From Chelonoidis abingdonii (lineage: Eukaryota > Chordata > Testudines > Testudinidae): a DNA stretch of 64,000 bases. The notes beneath the pieces are model-generated. The model had not been told where the DNA came from, made no database searches, and worked only from the letters and a program-made list of their open reading frames with translations. This document shows positions 46,634 to 60,400 of this stretch, piece after piece (the stretch's first letter is position 1; each line of letters starts with the position of its first letter). The stretch covers positions 63,435,519-63,499,518 of the forward strand of contig NC_133777.1 in NCBI RefSeq assembly GCF_003597395.2, in the 5' to 3' direction. The position numbers were made by a program, and so were the translations under genes.

Positions 46634-48079
46634 GGTTCCCTTCACTGCTATTATTCGGAAGCCTCTGGGTGCCAGTGAAACTGACATGAAGCAATAGATT
46701 TCAGTCTGTTTCAACCCATTGCTGCTTTGAAATCAAGTGTGGCAGCAGCATAAAGCAGGAGCTATTCAGGAGGCAGAAGGATACAAACACTTGAGGATGA
46801 GGCTAGGGTGAGGTGTGGAAGAGACCATCTACCTACTTCCATCACCCAGACAATAAAGATTGAGCACTCCTGGACAGGCGGCAGAGAGTGTTTTTCACTT
46901 TGAAAGCCACCATCCCCAGCTGTTGAATGTATTAAGTAGTTGATGTGAGAGAATTCCCCCTCACAAGTAGGGCCTAGGACAGGCCTGTGGTAGGACTCTA
47001 GCAGCTGTTTAAGGATGGAGATGGGGAAGGAGACTGGGTCACCAGAGTATTTGTTGATAGCGCCCTTTTTCTCACAAATTTTTCCAGTCTATTCCTGGCT
47101 AGGTGTCTGGTATACTTCTCAAGGCCTGAGCACTGATGAAGTGGAAAGTATTAGAAATGTAACTCATGAGAGGTATTACCCACTACTCTATATGAGGAGA
47201 AATTCAAAGACACCGTGTCCTTTTAATGGGCAAAATTATGTAATAGGTCTATTAATATGACTCTTAAGCATTCAAAGGAAATTTGATTGGAAAACAGACA
47301 GATATTTCCAAGTATTAATTTTGGAACATACGTAGTGTCTCTTGAGACCATATTTAATGGACCTATTACCCAATTTGCTTTTATGAAATGATCCCAACAA
47401 AGACTGCCAAAGCGTTCCCATGAGTTCTATACAAGACTACAGGTTTATGGAACAGACTGCTTTTTAATTATTTGGACTTTCATAGATTATATTTTAGCAG
47501 ATACTCCTGGGTTAGAGTTACCCCTGTTGGTGCAGGATTGGAAATTCTGATTCCATCATGTCTAAGAGGGCAGCTGTCCTGGAGAGGGAGTTTTGCTGGG
47601 GATCCACAGAAGCCTGCCAGCAGAGATTCCTAGGGGATGTACCGAAAATACTGCATATCTTGGGTTCCTAGATCCTGTATTGTCCCAGGCCAAGCTCCAT
47701 TTGTTGTCTAGCACAGCCCACAGTTCTAAAGATCCCCAAGGCAGAGAGAGAGAGAGTACAGTTTGTTCCCCAAGCAAAGCTGCAGATTTGTGTTGCCAGG
47801 AACCTGCAGTCTACATTATCCCAGCAGAAGCTAAAACTAACCTAGTCCATTGGCTTAAATGGCTGCGAGCATGGAACTGAGCTGACAACAGCAGTTTCCA
47901 CTATTTGTTATTTTCTGCCGTATGCTAAGCTAACATTTTTCCCATGTGAAAATCAAATTATAGCCAATGACAGGTGTTGACTCCCAGAAGAGCCGTTTGG
48001 GCATAAGCATTCCCAATGGCAAAGGTACAAGCAGGAGCCTGAAGTATACGCCAGCTTCACCTTTCTACTAAATTAGTGT
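46634..48079. other. Intergenic, TMOD3-proximal
   Basis: No gene or clear repeat. The distal TMOD3 3' UTR may extend into it. Confidence 0.55.
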
Positions 48080-51000
48080 TCTGTTAAAAAAACCAAACAA
48101 ATAATATTTTGAGGTTTCAGAATTTTTAATGTAATACAGCTTGACAGCATACAGTGCTGATATGCTAAAATACTCAATTCATGTTTCCTCAACGGAAACT
48201 TAAACTTAACAGACTCTGTAATTCATAGCTTACAAACAGCATATTCATATAAAAAGCTGTGGAGATGATGACATTTCTCTAGAGTATAACTGTAAGTAGA
48301 GAAATTTACAGAATGTTTGGGAAACATATTCAATCTATGATTCTGTGTATTAAGAATGGAACCCAAAACTATCAACAAAATGTGTGGTTACTTGATTTTC
48401 CAGATTTAGTGCATATTTTAAAAAAAAAAGTGAATTAACCATGAATCAATTACAGACTAAAAAAAGCACATAATCACCACCTCTTTTGGGAAAGCAGCCT
48501 GGTTTTTATAGTAATTTATTGCTAAAGTAATACCACCCATAAAATATGAGCTCATCATATCCAAGACCTTACTATATATTTGAAGCCAGTAAATCAAAAT
48601 GTCAGCTTTCCTTGCTGAGTTTGATTATGGTATTTGACAGCTCTGGATTCCTTCATTTATCCACACAAGGTAAATCACAGGCAGCAATTATTAAAGTGTC
48701 TTCATACTGCCCTGCCAAATGTGCCTCAAACCTAACTTGGAGGGACGAATCTCTATGGCTAATTCTCCATGTCCATTCTGTCTAATTTCTCTGCTAAGGT
48801 TGCCACCATGTGTCTAGCCTCAGCCATCCACAACAGAGCTACTTAATTTACTTCACTGGTGCTATGCTATTAAGGATCTGGAGCAAAGATGCCCATTACT
48901 TTCAACTGTGACAGGACTCCTGACCACTACAAGTCTTCAACCAACCATTGATTTCCACTTATGCCACTGATGGGCCAGACATAATTCAAACAATTAGCGT
49001 AGAGAAGAAAAAAAAAGGTTTTCCTTATCAATTCCCCCCCCTCACCTCATTGCCTTTCATTTTCCTCCTCTATCTTCAATTACAAATATAAAGTAACTGG
49101 CTAATTTGTCTAGAGGCTGATCAAACAGATATGACAAAAATTAGATTTTATAAATATGCAACCCTTTGACAACAGAAGGAAGAGAAGGTTTTACAGCCTG
49201 CATATTTGACACAAAATGATTCCTTGGTGTTTTAAACATTAGGCACTGTAAAATAGTTTCAGATACCTTAATACATGTATACCATGCTTTGGCCACACAG
49301 GTATAGCACCATCTCTTGAAAAGATGCTTAGCTTTTAATGTATTTTTGCATGCAAATATATAAGAACTTGAACTTTAGGATAGCATTCTCACAACAAAGT
49401 CTGCTTAAATTATGTAAAAAATTTAAATATTGTAAACCAAAGGCAAAAGGAGTCTTTTTTTATGACTAACAATATCATATCTCTGTTCATTCAAAAATGT
49501 GCAGTGCAGGAAATCTTTGGTTTTTCAACAGAATTCATTCCAACTTCCTTTCATTTTTACATGGTTATATCAATGCCTTTTAGGCCATAACACTCTGATG
49601 TTTATTCAGAATTAACCACTACATTCCCAATTTTTAAATGATAATTCATCTTTCCACCCTTGTAAAACCTAATTATTTATATCTTCATTGAAGGTACTAT
49701 AGTTTAAAAGTTGTTGTGTACTTCCTATAAAATTTGAATTCATTTTAAGAATGAAGTCTGGATTTTTTAAAGACCTAAAACGTGATTTGTGGTAGCGTAG
49801 AAGTGGGCACAATAATAGGGAATTATTCTAAAGAAAAATTTGTACATTGTAAAACTCTATGAACAGCATGATGCAAAAATCTCATTTTTCTCCACATCAC
49901 CTATACATGGCTTTTAAAAAAAAACTTACCGTATTTATGTTCATTTTATAGACACTGGACAGTTAAGACAGTTGAATTATATAAGTCACTGTAAATAGAC
50001 TGTCCAATTCCTTAGAATATGCTTTTACTTCTGTTATGGTCTAATGGTCAGCACTGCGCAATCAAATATAGTGCAATTCAAAAACAGCACAATGAAAATA
50101 AAACCTAAAGTTTCGCAATATTACAAAAGAGTCCACAGCTGTTATGTACAGAAACTGAAGTGACTTGTTCGCTAATTTGTTTTCCTAGCTACAGAGCTCT
50201 AAATATTTCTCTTTAAAATAAATGGCTTGGAATAACAGCATGAATCTACTACCCAATGCAGATTAGACACTACATTTGTTAAGTTTCTGCATAACATGTT
50301 GTGATGATGGAACAAGAGGACCCTTTGTCAGAGTGGAAGGTAAAGATCCGTCTCGTACAGTGGTCACTATTTCACAGGAAGTATGGTTGACTGCTGTTTT
50401 TAGTTTAACAAAATTTATCAGTTGCAATCTGCCACAGAAGATTACGTATATCATTTCAGAGCTGCACAAGGCTGCTTTTCCTATACACACTACCAGCATT
50501 TCTTAAAGAATGCATGTTCACTACTGCTAGAAAATTCCTATGTCATTTAAGATATTTAGATATACATTTTTATACAAGAATATAATCTAAAACAATGCTG
50601 ATGAACATACTAAATCAATCTAAAGATGTCCAGTTTAAACACATCAGAATAAAGTACAGTCTTTTAGAATACTCAGAAATGTAAGCTACTTTGGAAGCTT
50701 TTTTTTGTTAAGTACAGATGTTGATTTTTCAAGACATCCACCCTCATCTTTTAATTAGTTCTCCTCCAAATGTACTGGAGAGCAGAAACAGCCCTTATTC
50801 AATTCATGTTTTCATCAGAAAAGGGATGACTTTTGAGCTTTATCAAAGTATCAGGAAAGCATATTAGCCAATCAAGATAAAAAGGAAGGACTGCAACTTT
50901 AACAGCTGTGAAAGATTTATGTTCAGTGTATAGGAACAAGAAGGCTGAACTAACAGCTACAAAATAAGAGTCCAATTGTTCTGTGTGAAGAATCCCTTTT

Positions 51001-51436
51001 CTCTAAAACATTGTTCTCAAAAATATACAAATCCCTCCATTTAAATAACCATCTCCAGCTTTCCTATCAGAAATATACTCCATTGTTTGCCCATTGATCC
51101 CTTCATGTATCATCCTTTGAATACAGACAACTACTCCACTGATTTCAAAATTTACATTACTTTAGTGGAAAGTATAGCTAAAGTCTGGAATACAAAAACG
51201 TTCTAAAAAAAAATCTGACCTTGCAAAGTCTGGTGCAGTTACTATGTCTCAAATTGAAATAGGTGATGCATTCCACACAGATCTAAATATAACTTTACTA
51301 AAAAGGAATGGGGTTTCCAGTCTTTTCCCTTCTACCCAAGTAAATGAAGTCTGAGATTGCCAACACCCATGATGAGCAGATGCGCCTTGAGGACCTTTGA
51401 AATCTCCACACAATGCAATTCTAGCAGCAGCAAGGT
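48080..51436 (-). other. Probable long TMOD3 3' UTR and 3' flank
   Basis: AT-rich DNA with no recognisable mobile element for more than 3 kb, directly downstream of the TMOD3 stop. Mammalian TMOD3 transcripts have long 3' UTRs (family knowledge), and an absence of repeats is typical of such UTRs. Minus-strand AATAAA candidates occur at about 49600 and 48515. The true cleavage site cannot be chosen from sequence alone. Confidence 0.5.
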
Positions 51437-51471
51437 TTACTGGTTGTCTCCTTCAACCCTTCTCTTGCGAA
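51437..51471 (-). CDS. TMOD3: TMOD3 last coding exon (TAA stop)
   Basis: Encodes the C-terminal [11 protein letters not shown] followed by TAA (51437-51439). The acceptor is TGGACACAG|TT. The tail sequence distinguishes TMOD3 from TMOD1 (longer tail) and TMOD2 (a different basic tail). Confidence 0.95.
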
Positions 51472-54400
51472 CTGTGTCCATAACAAAAGAGAAAATACAA
51501 TTATAAATTTGTAATAATTGTCTAAAGATCTCCACAATATCTCAACAGCTAACAGGACAATTAGTAGTAGTTAACCTTTTAAACTACAATTCTTTCAGCT
51601 ATGGAAAATTTCATGCCAAACAAACAGTTGATTAATATTTAGCACTATTCATCATTTCAAATTTGCTTATTAGCAACTCTGAATACCTTATTTCGATACT
51701 CATGAACAATTTAATATTTATATGGTAAGAATTAGAGTATAATAATGTCATCTCACTTGAAATTTGATGAGCAGATTCAACAGTTATTCTTGACTTCATG
51801 TGTACCATTCTCTAGCACTGTGCTTAATTATTGTTCTAATTAGGAATATACAAAAGCTTCAGAACACTCTAAGACTTGGCAAAAAACTTTACAATATTAA
51901 CACATGTTCAGTAATCTGATAATCTTCAGTCCATTATCAGAGCGAATAAATTTTCAGATCTCTTAAAACAATAAATTACACAAGGGACGAACAAAAGATT
52001 GGTGAATAAAGTTACTAAAACTCACATGCTATTTACAGTTAAAGAATAGGCAGCACTGACTGAATGATTGGAGTACGCTTAATGTTTAAAGTAGCGTATA
52101 AGTGAAATAATCAGTTTGTCTTGCATTTTCTCTTTCCTGATCAAATTAACTTCTCCTTTTTGAGTAGATACAGTGGATTTGAAAGTAGATTAAAAGTTTT
52201 AAAAGCCTCAGGTTAGATGGGATGTCTCCACATTATTTTTTTAAAATTAGAAGTTACTATATATTTGCAGAAAACAAACCAAATATTAACAGTGGTTTAA
52301 ATACTTAATCACGATATATTAAAAATATAAATGTATCTGTTACAGTTTTATATAAATCAAGTTGTCTGTCTTCCGCTTTGGTTCAAATAAATGAACTGAA
52401 AAATTTTAATGCTATATTGTAAAATCAGAGTGAAATAATCATTTTTCACTGCTAGAAAAGATACTCCACTGATGCTCGAATATGGAGTTTACAAGTTTTA
52501 GTACTTACAGAGACCTACCATCAAAGTCTAAAATGTACTACTCATTTAAAAAGTAACCTACAAATATTTAAACTGTTGCATTCTTAGGCTCTCTCACATT
52601 CATCTCCATTTTTTTTAGTTTGATCTCAAAAGTAGATGAAGTGGTTCATACTGCTGGGCCTTCTCACTGTAGTCCAATCATGCAGTTAGAAATAAACTGA
52701 CACAGGGTTTCAAGAAACAAGAACAGGGGTGCAGGACAGCATGAGAGAAACATGAGGAGAAAAGGTGCAGAAAATTTGTCAGAAGAAACGTACAAAGACA
52801 GTGATGTGAGACTAAACATTTCAGTTTCAGTGCTCAATACCCAACTGGGTATTCACAATAACCTGTCTCTGTAGCTTCAGGGCTGGAGAGATGAAAAGGC
52901 TTTTGCAGAAAATTTTACTCGTATACTCCAGACTAAGAAAGCAAGAAAAAAAAGGCAAGATATCAATAGAAAACACAGAAATAGATTTTCAGCAATTAAA
53001 TGCTAAAATCACAACTGGTGAAAAAACAGGAAAGTTCACAACTAGCAGAGAAGCACTTGAAATATGATGACACAAGAGAAAAGATCAAGTCAATTGTTCT
53101 CAAATGTAGGCCATTTCAGAGGTAGCTATGTAGTATGTCACATGCCTTCATGCTCCCTTCAAATGATATCTTTCCTCCTTTCCTCTCTCCCTGGCCTTTC
53201 ACAGCTGCTCATCTTCCCCACAGACAGCTTTCCTCTATGGGAGCCCCTGGATCCTATCACCAGCCTCTGAAATCTCAGGCCTCTGCTCTCAATAGGTCCC
53301 TCACTAAGTTTTTTGGGACCCTTGGAAACTACGCTGGCAAGCACCTGCCCCACTTCCCGTCCTGAAGAGATACCCCTCCTGAACTATGGGGTGTGGGTGC
53401 GTAACTAGAAAGAGGAACCACTTAGTAAGGAGGAAAAAAAAAAGTAAAAAAGGTAATTCTATTTAATGTGGGAAATTTAATTATTGTTATTTAGCTGGAG
53501 GCTTTAGTGTAGGTATATATAATGCATTACCTGAGTTCTTACATTATGTTCATAACTAAGCTGCCTCATTCAGTTAGCCACATCTGTGGTGATGAGTCCT
53601 GGAACCCTGGCAACAGGGATTAATTTAGTCTCTGCACTGGCCTCCTAGTTCACAGTAGCTGCAAGATAGGGGATATGCCCTTTACTTGAAATTAGGCAAC
53701 TATCCACTATCCCAAGTCCATGGGTTTGGATGATCAAGTAACAGGGTTCTTATTCATTTTTCCTATTTTGCATGTCAGAATAAAGCCACCATCAGAAGCA
53801 CTCTTCATCCTTTTGGAATCCAGGAGCTAACACTTTCCAGAAGAGACAAGGAAAGTTGATTTTTTTAAAATTAGTTATTTCAATCTATCCTTTAAAGAAA
53901 TACTGAATCTTATCCAGGGCAAAGCCAAATGCATATGAAACTATAAGGCATGTTCTGTTTATGTCTTGTCTGGAATTTTTAATTTTTTCTAGTTTTAGAG
54001 AATACTGAAGAATCCAGGACTCGAGCCTGGAGAGTCTGAAAACTGAATAAAAGAGGGAAATTAAGAGAGGGAAAAAAAAGTAGGAGAGTAGGACTCAAAG
54101 TAAAGGAGAAAACTGGAATAGAGTTATGTGTGTATCCAGGGACATGTCATAATTAAAACACAAAGCAAACACACTATCTGTGCCATTAGCTCATTCAACA
54201 GTCTACCAGAGAGGTCTTACCCAAATCATTATTTTTTGTGATAGCTGCAGCTGCCTTGGTTCGCGGTCCCTGTTGTGTGAAATGGTATCCAAATTTAAGG
54301 ATATTTGTGTTCTCCTCAAGCATTTTGGCAATTTCCATTTCTACAGGTGTTCCCAACTGCTGCCTCTGTTAACAAACATTACAACTTCAATATATTCATA

Positions 54401-57400
54401 TTCATTTACTACAAAAATCTAGAATATTTTTAGTATACTTAGGTGACAAGTAGTCCTCTTCACATCTACTGATTTGAAAGACATGACAAGTTCAGACTAC
54501 AGGTCGGTCTCTGTTTTAAGCACCAATCACCAAATTAACTTGGCATCAATTTCAAGTGGATACCTATTTGAATTTTAAATCAAACTTATGAAGCTCCTCA
54601 TCCTCATACCCCTCAGTTAGTTATACACCTTTCTTTTCCTTCCAGTTGTTGGCTCCCTCTATATTTTATTGTCTGAGGCCTATCTGCTGGCCCTAATGAT
54701 GGCACTCTTGCAAGTTTCCCCACACTCTTGAGTTTCCTAAAAGGTACTGTGCATCCTGGAGCACAGCAAACAGGGTAGCATTCTGGGGCTTTCAAGTCTG
54801 TAGCATCTAGTAAGATACTAGTAGCTAGAGACATTTCTGGACCTGCTAGACTAACATTGTAAAGGTAAAATGGAGCAGAAAAAATTTACTCAACCCAGCA
54901 TGAGAGTTCAGTTAAAGGGGTTTATGTAGACTCACCCATTAAAAGCAAGTTCTCCCCCTCTGCCACCACAGAGTAAGAGCAATCAGTTGTTTAACAAATT
55001 CTATGTAATAACCAGAATCTCGCAGTGTTTAGTTAGAACACTAAGTGAATCTGGCAAAAAAGTATGTCAACAAAATTTTAAGAAGTAAAAAGACTGACTA
55101 CTTCCAGTAAGATGCAAAAAAGATGCACATATCAAATTATGTTTTTCTGTTGTAGTAACATGTTTCAATTACGAGACTGCCTAGGCACATGGACTCTTTT
55201 CACAAAGAAACTGCAGAATATACTCTACAGTTAAAGTCTTTATACTGCTTATTAGTTAAACAAGCTAGTTTACTCATTTTAAAATACATCAGCAGCATCT
55301 TAAACTAAATATTTAAGAATATTTTGTTTTTATTCCAAGCAATGGAATCTACAGAGCAGTTAACCTAAATTTTCCATGCTCCTCACTTGAGAATGTCAAG
55401 CCCAGCAGTCACCCAAAAGGGAAGTCTATTCTTAAATGAACAGAACTATAACTATATAAAAATCATAGAAATGTAGGGCTGCAAGGGACCTTAACAGGTC
55501 ATCTAGTCCAATGCCCCCACCACACACAGACCATCCCTGACAGGAGCTTGTCTAACCTGTTCTTAAAAAACCTCAAATGATAGGGATTCCAGAACCTCCT
55601 TAGGTAACCTGTTCTGGAGAGGCTTAAGAGTCCCTAGAGAATTCTCCCTCAGAACGGGAATAAGCCCCATCTCTTGCTCTGACATCTGAGGCTCTCTCTA
55701 GACAAGGATTAAAAAGGTCTAGTTTTAAAATACATTAGCAAACATTTAAAAACCCTAGGCTAGACATGGCACGTTGTATTTGAACATGTCTTAGCTGGTC
55801 AGAGTGAACCACAGATTTCCTCTCCCCTCCTGCCAGTGCTCACGCTGACCAGCTAACACGTTAAGAACAGGCATTGACTTGTGCACTCTATATCCCATGC
55901 AGTGGAATGGCTCTCTAAAGTATCCTGACCCAGGCTACGTCTACACTACAGGATAAATTCGAATTAGCTTAAACCGATTTTATAAAACAGATATTATAAA
56001 GTCGATTGTGCGCGTCCACACTAGGCACATTAATTTGGTGGTGTGTGTCCATGGTCCGAGGCTAGCGTCGATTTCTGGAGCGGTGCGCTGTGGGTAGCTA
56101 CTGTAAAATAATGAGGCCAATAACGTCGATTTGCATCGACACTAACCCTAATCTGATATAGTAATATCGATTTTAGCGTTACTCCTCTCGTTTTGTAGGA
56201 GTACAGAAATCAATTTAAAGAGCCCTTTAAATCGATATAAAGAGCAGTGTAGTGTGGACGGGTACAGCGTTAAATCGATTTAACGCTGTTAAAATCGGTT
56301 TAACAGAGTAGTGTAGACCAGGCCCCACCCTACTGGAAGGTAGAGAGGGAAGCTGTGTGACATAATAATACTTGTCCAGCCCAGCCTTCTATTTCATCCT
56401 GTGTTTTAAAAGGCATCTCTCAGCTACTTTAAATATTGTTGATTTTTTTCATCCCTCCTTTTAATCTTTTCATTTTGGGTGGTCAGGAGGATTTCCACCT
56501 AGCCAGCTGTGATCTCCACCAGATAGTTAAGGTTTTTAAAATATTGTACATAAATTAATGTATACATACTATTTTTCTCTTCCCCCATCCTTAATCACCA
56601 TATAAACTACATAGAAATAGAACATTTATTTTTCATGGGTTCATCTCTTCTTGCTCTATTTTAAATCCTAATTCTTCATTTTCAATATCCCCACTACTTG
56701 CTTGGGAACCGATCTGAATGATAAAAATTAATGAATAAGTGATGAAACAAGCAGCCCGTCATTTCCCAAGAGGCATTTAGTCTGCCTTCTTCAATGGATG
56801 GAAGTGTCCAGAAGAGGAAAGCATAGGAAGAGACTAACATTTACATAGATAAAAAACTGTTTTGTTTTTAATTAAAATATTTTTGAAAATGTCGTAAATC
56901 AGCAGCTGTTTTCTCAAAGGTGGATGGATCAGTCTGTTAGAGTAGATAGAGTGAGAGCACAATTCAGCTATAATCCTATTACAGCTTTGCTCACCTGGTT
57001 ATCGATTCTGACCTCTGACAGGGTTTCATTCTCTTTTAGTGCATCAACCAGTGCCATAATGCCAACCCCAGTGATGAAATTTGATTCTATATTTAGACTT
57101 TTCAAATTTTTGTTCACTCTCAGCATATCTGCAAAAGCCTTGAAAAGCAGGAAAAAGTAATGAAAATTAAATAGCAAATTGTACTACAGTAAACTTAACA
57201 TACAGGACCAATGGAGCTATACTAATTTACATCATCTGCAGACATGGCCCAAAATCAGCAATACTTTATAGGTTCTTAATGTAATTTCACAGCCTTTCAT
57301 CGTTCATTTGAGACTGGGGAGAGAATCTTTAATCAGCTTTTTCCAATGCAAACTACACAATTAAAAAAGAGCCTGCATCTTACACTTGTTGCAAACTAAA

Positions 57401-60400
57401 AACCTTCACTGAATATAAATTGTCTCTAATTAGCACATTGGCCCAAATCCACTTTATACGCCTTTGCAGAAAACCTCTCGGCACACAATGCTAAAGATTA
57501 AAAAATAACTGACTTCTTGTTTGCTAGCAGGTGAATTAGATTTGAGTGATGTAGAGCCAGGAGATTTGATTTCCAAAATACTAATAATCTCTGCCCATTT
57601 GATCATATAAAATACAAGAGACCTGCTTTTAGTCACCAATACTGAATAAAGTACATGTAATTAGAACTGGTTGGAAAATGCCATTTTGTCAAAATTAAAC
57701 TTTCCATGGGAATCATTTATTTTGACAAAATTTCAAGTAGAAAAAATTGAAACAGAATTTCAATAAGGTCAAAACATTTTATTACATTAAGTTAAACTGT
57801 AGTGAATTAGGACCTTCAGCGTCCATTGTATTACAAATGAAGTTGTGTATGTGTTATTGTGGAATTGTGTGCAAGTCCTCTAGGAAGAGGGGGATGTTAA
57901 TGTAATTCCTCCAGTTATCAGCCCTTGGAAGCCACGTCCTCCCAGAAGTAGGCACATACTAGTTCAAACTGGATTCTCCAGGGACCAGACAGACAAATAA
58001 ATGTTTTTTGGACAAATAGCATGGAAAGGCCTTCTTCCAGACCCAGGAAATGGACAGGACTGCTGGCCCATGGGAGTCCCAAATCCTTAGTGAAGAGTTG
58101 GAAAGTCCTACTAAGGCCCCATAAGACTGTGTGCTTGTTCTGAGTTGAAGCTGTGATGAATGTTGAAACCACAAGGAAACCACTTGGGTAAGGTTCTGAA
58201 GGACTGCTCCTGCAATAGTCCATGTTGGAAGGGGTGATCTTGGTAAGCTTATTAGCATGCGTGTAGATTCTTTATTTGTTTTTAATAAATCTTCTCTGTA
58301 GTGCTTTTACCTTAAGGATAAAATAGGCTTGCACTGGAAGTGCTGTATGGTACCTTATAATTGTTCCTGAAGAGAAAGAAAGCAGGCCTGCTTAGCCAGA
58401 GTCTCTTCCTGGGATATCCCAGTATAGTCAGATGTATATGCAGCTTGGAAATACTCCGGTTAAAAAGGAATACGATGTGTGTCTCCTCTCAAGAGAGATG
58501 ACATCCAGGGGAGCCTGAACCCTAAAGTGGAGGCTTTTGCTGGACCAAAGAGGAGGAATGACCTGAACTGTGACATCTTAACACAACAGTTCTTCAAACT
58601 GAGGCCTGCATACACCACAGGTTCAGGGAATGAAACTGACAACTAAGCAGTGGTGGACTGGTGTTGGGAGGGAAGTAGGTCCACATGAGGCTCTCTCACA
58701 AAGTGGTCTAGAATGAAAGAGTTGAAAAACCACTTCCCATCCACCTAGCAGTTTTAACGCAGTGTTGCTGTAGCGGTGTCAGTCCCAGACTTTCAGAGAG
58801 ACAAGGTAGGTGAGGCAGTATCTTTTACTGGAGAAGTTGGTCCAATAAAAGATATTATCTCTCCCACCTTGTGTCTCTAGAAGGTGCTTTCAGAAAGCTT
58901 CTTTAACTTCAGGGTGGTAAAGGGAAAAAATTGTTTTCCATCCTCTGGAATACCAGGAGGTTTAAACAGCTTGCAGTTCAAATCAACCCCACTTCCCAAC
59001 CCACAAGAGCCTACTTACAACAGCAACAGGGTCATTGCTTCGAGTGGCTGCAAGGCTGAAACTCTTCACATGGGTGTTGGTTTCCAAAGCCTTAGCAAAT
59101 TCTTTCAATGTTGGAATTGGGATGTTCTTGAATTAAAAAATAAAATATATGTTTTGTACATTACATTATGTCCATTACAATGAATATTTTCTACTCAGCT
59201 CCTCCCCATTATCATCTTCTTTCTACAGAGAAATATACTGGGCTACCACTTCTGCCTTACTGGTATCAATAACCAAGTCCCACAGCACAGGCTTGGATGT
59301 GGATGAAGGGCAAAATCATATGCTCGACTCTTTGCCTTTTAAAATCGCCTATATGCTATCTTTACTGTACTCAAGCCAGTACCACATTAGAATTAGACTA
59401 GAATATCTTGATCTGTAAAAGCTACCAGAACAAGAAAAAGTGTACAAATTGAATATTCTACTAAATGCCTGCATATTAATCAGTATCTCATTAAGTTCTT
59501 CATATTTCACAATTTGAGAAACACTAATGAGAAAATGGAATAAATAAATAGAAATTACTTCTGAACACAAAGTAGATCCAATTACTGAAGTGTAGTTAAC
59601 TCTATTCTGTTATACTAATTCAGGAACAACTGCTAATTTAGAGTCAGAAGTATGGTTTGGTGTACTAAAACTGAATGGAATGATTTTGGTCCGACACTGC
59701 TAAGAAATTTGCAACTCATTTTGTGTACAACACATTTGTATATTTTACAGGTGTGTATAATAGCAGGGGGTTATGTCTGATATAGTGTACAAAATTCTCC
59801 ATCCAATTTTCTGCTCTTAGTGGAAGCAATAAGAAACCTGGGTTATTTTTTGCTCGCCAAAAATGTTATGATTCTGTTCTGAGTTATCTGAATAAGTGGG
59901 AAAAAAAACCCCGATTTTATTTTAATCTTCTTTAAAAGTTCGACAGCCAAATTTATGACTAGAAATAACCATAACTACCACCGTCATATAAAAGATGCTA
60001 ACACAATAAGACACTATATACAAACATCACTCGGTTTGTAATAACCATAATTGATAACACTCCTCCATGAACAGAATTAATTAAAAATTTTAATTCAAAG
60101 TTTCTGATTTGACATCACATATACCACATGTTTATTGGAAAAGTTGCTGCATTTACAAATTAGCCTATCAAAGATAGTTTTAGAAGTACACAGCTCAAGA
60201 CAAAGATTAGATTATTTTTAGAGAGATGCTCTAGATCAGTGGTCTCCAACCTTTTTACGCACAATATCACTTTTTAAATTTAAGATCAACTCAGGATCTA
60301 ACCTGCCCCTTCCCCGAGGCCCCACCCCACTCCCTCCATTCCCCCCTCCCTCCGTCACTCCCTCTCCCCCACCCTTACTCACTTTCACCTGGCTGGGACA

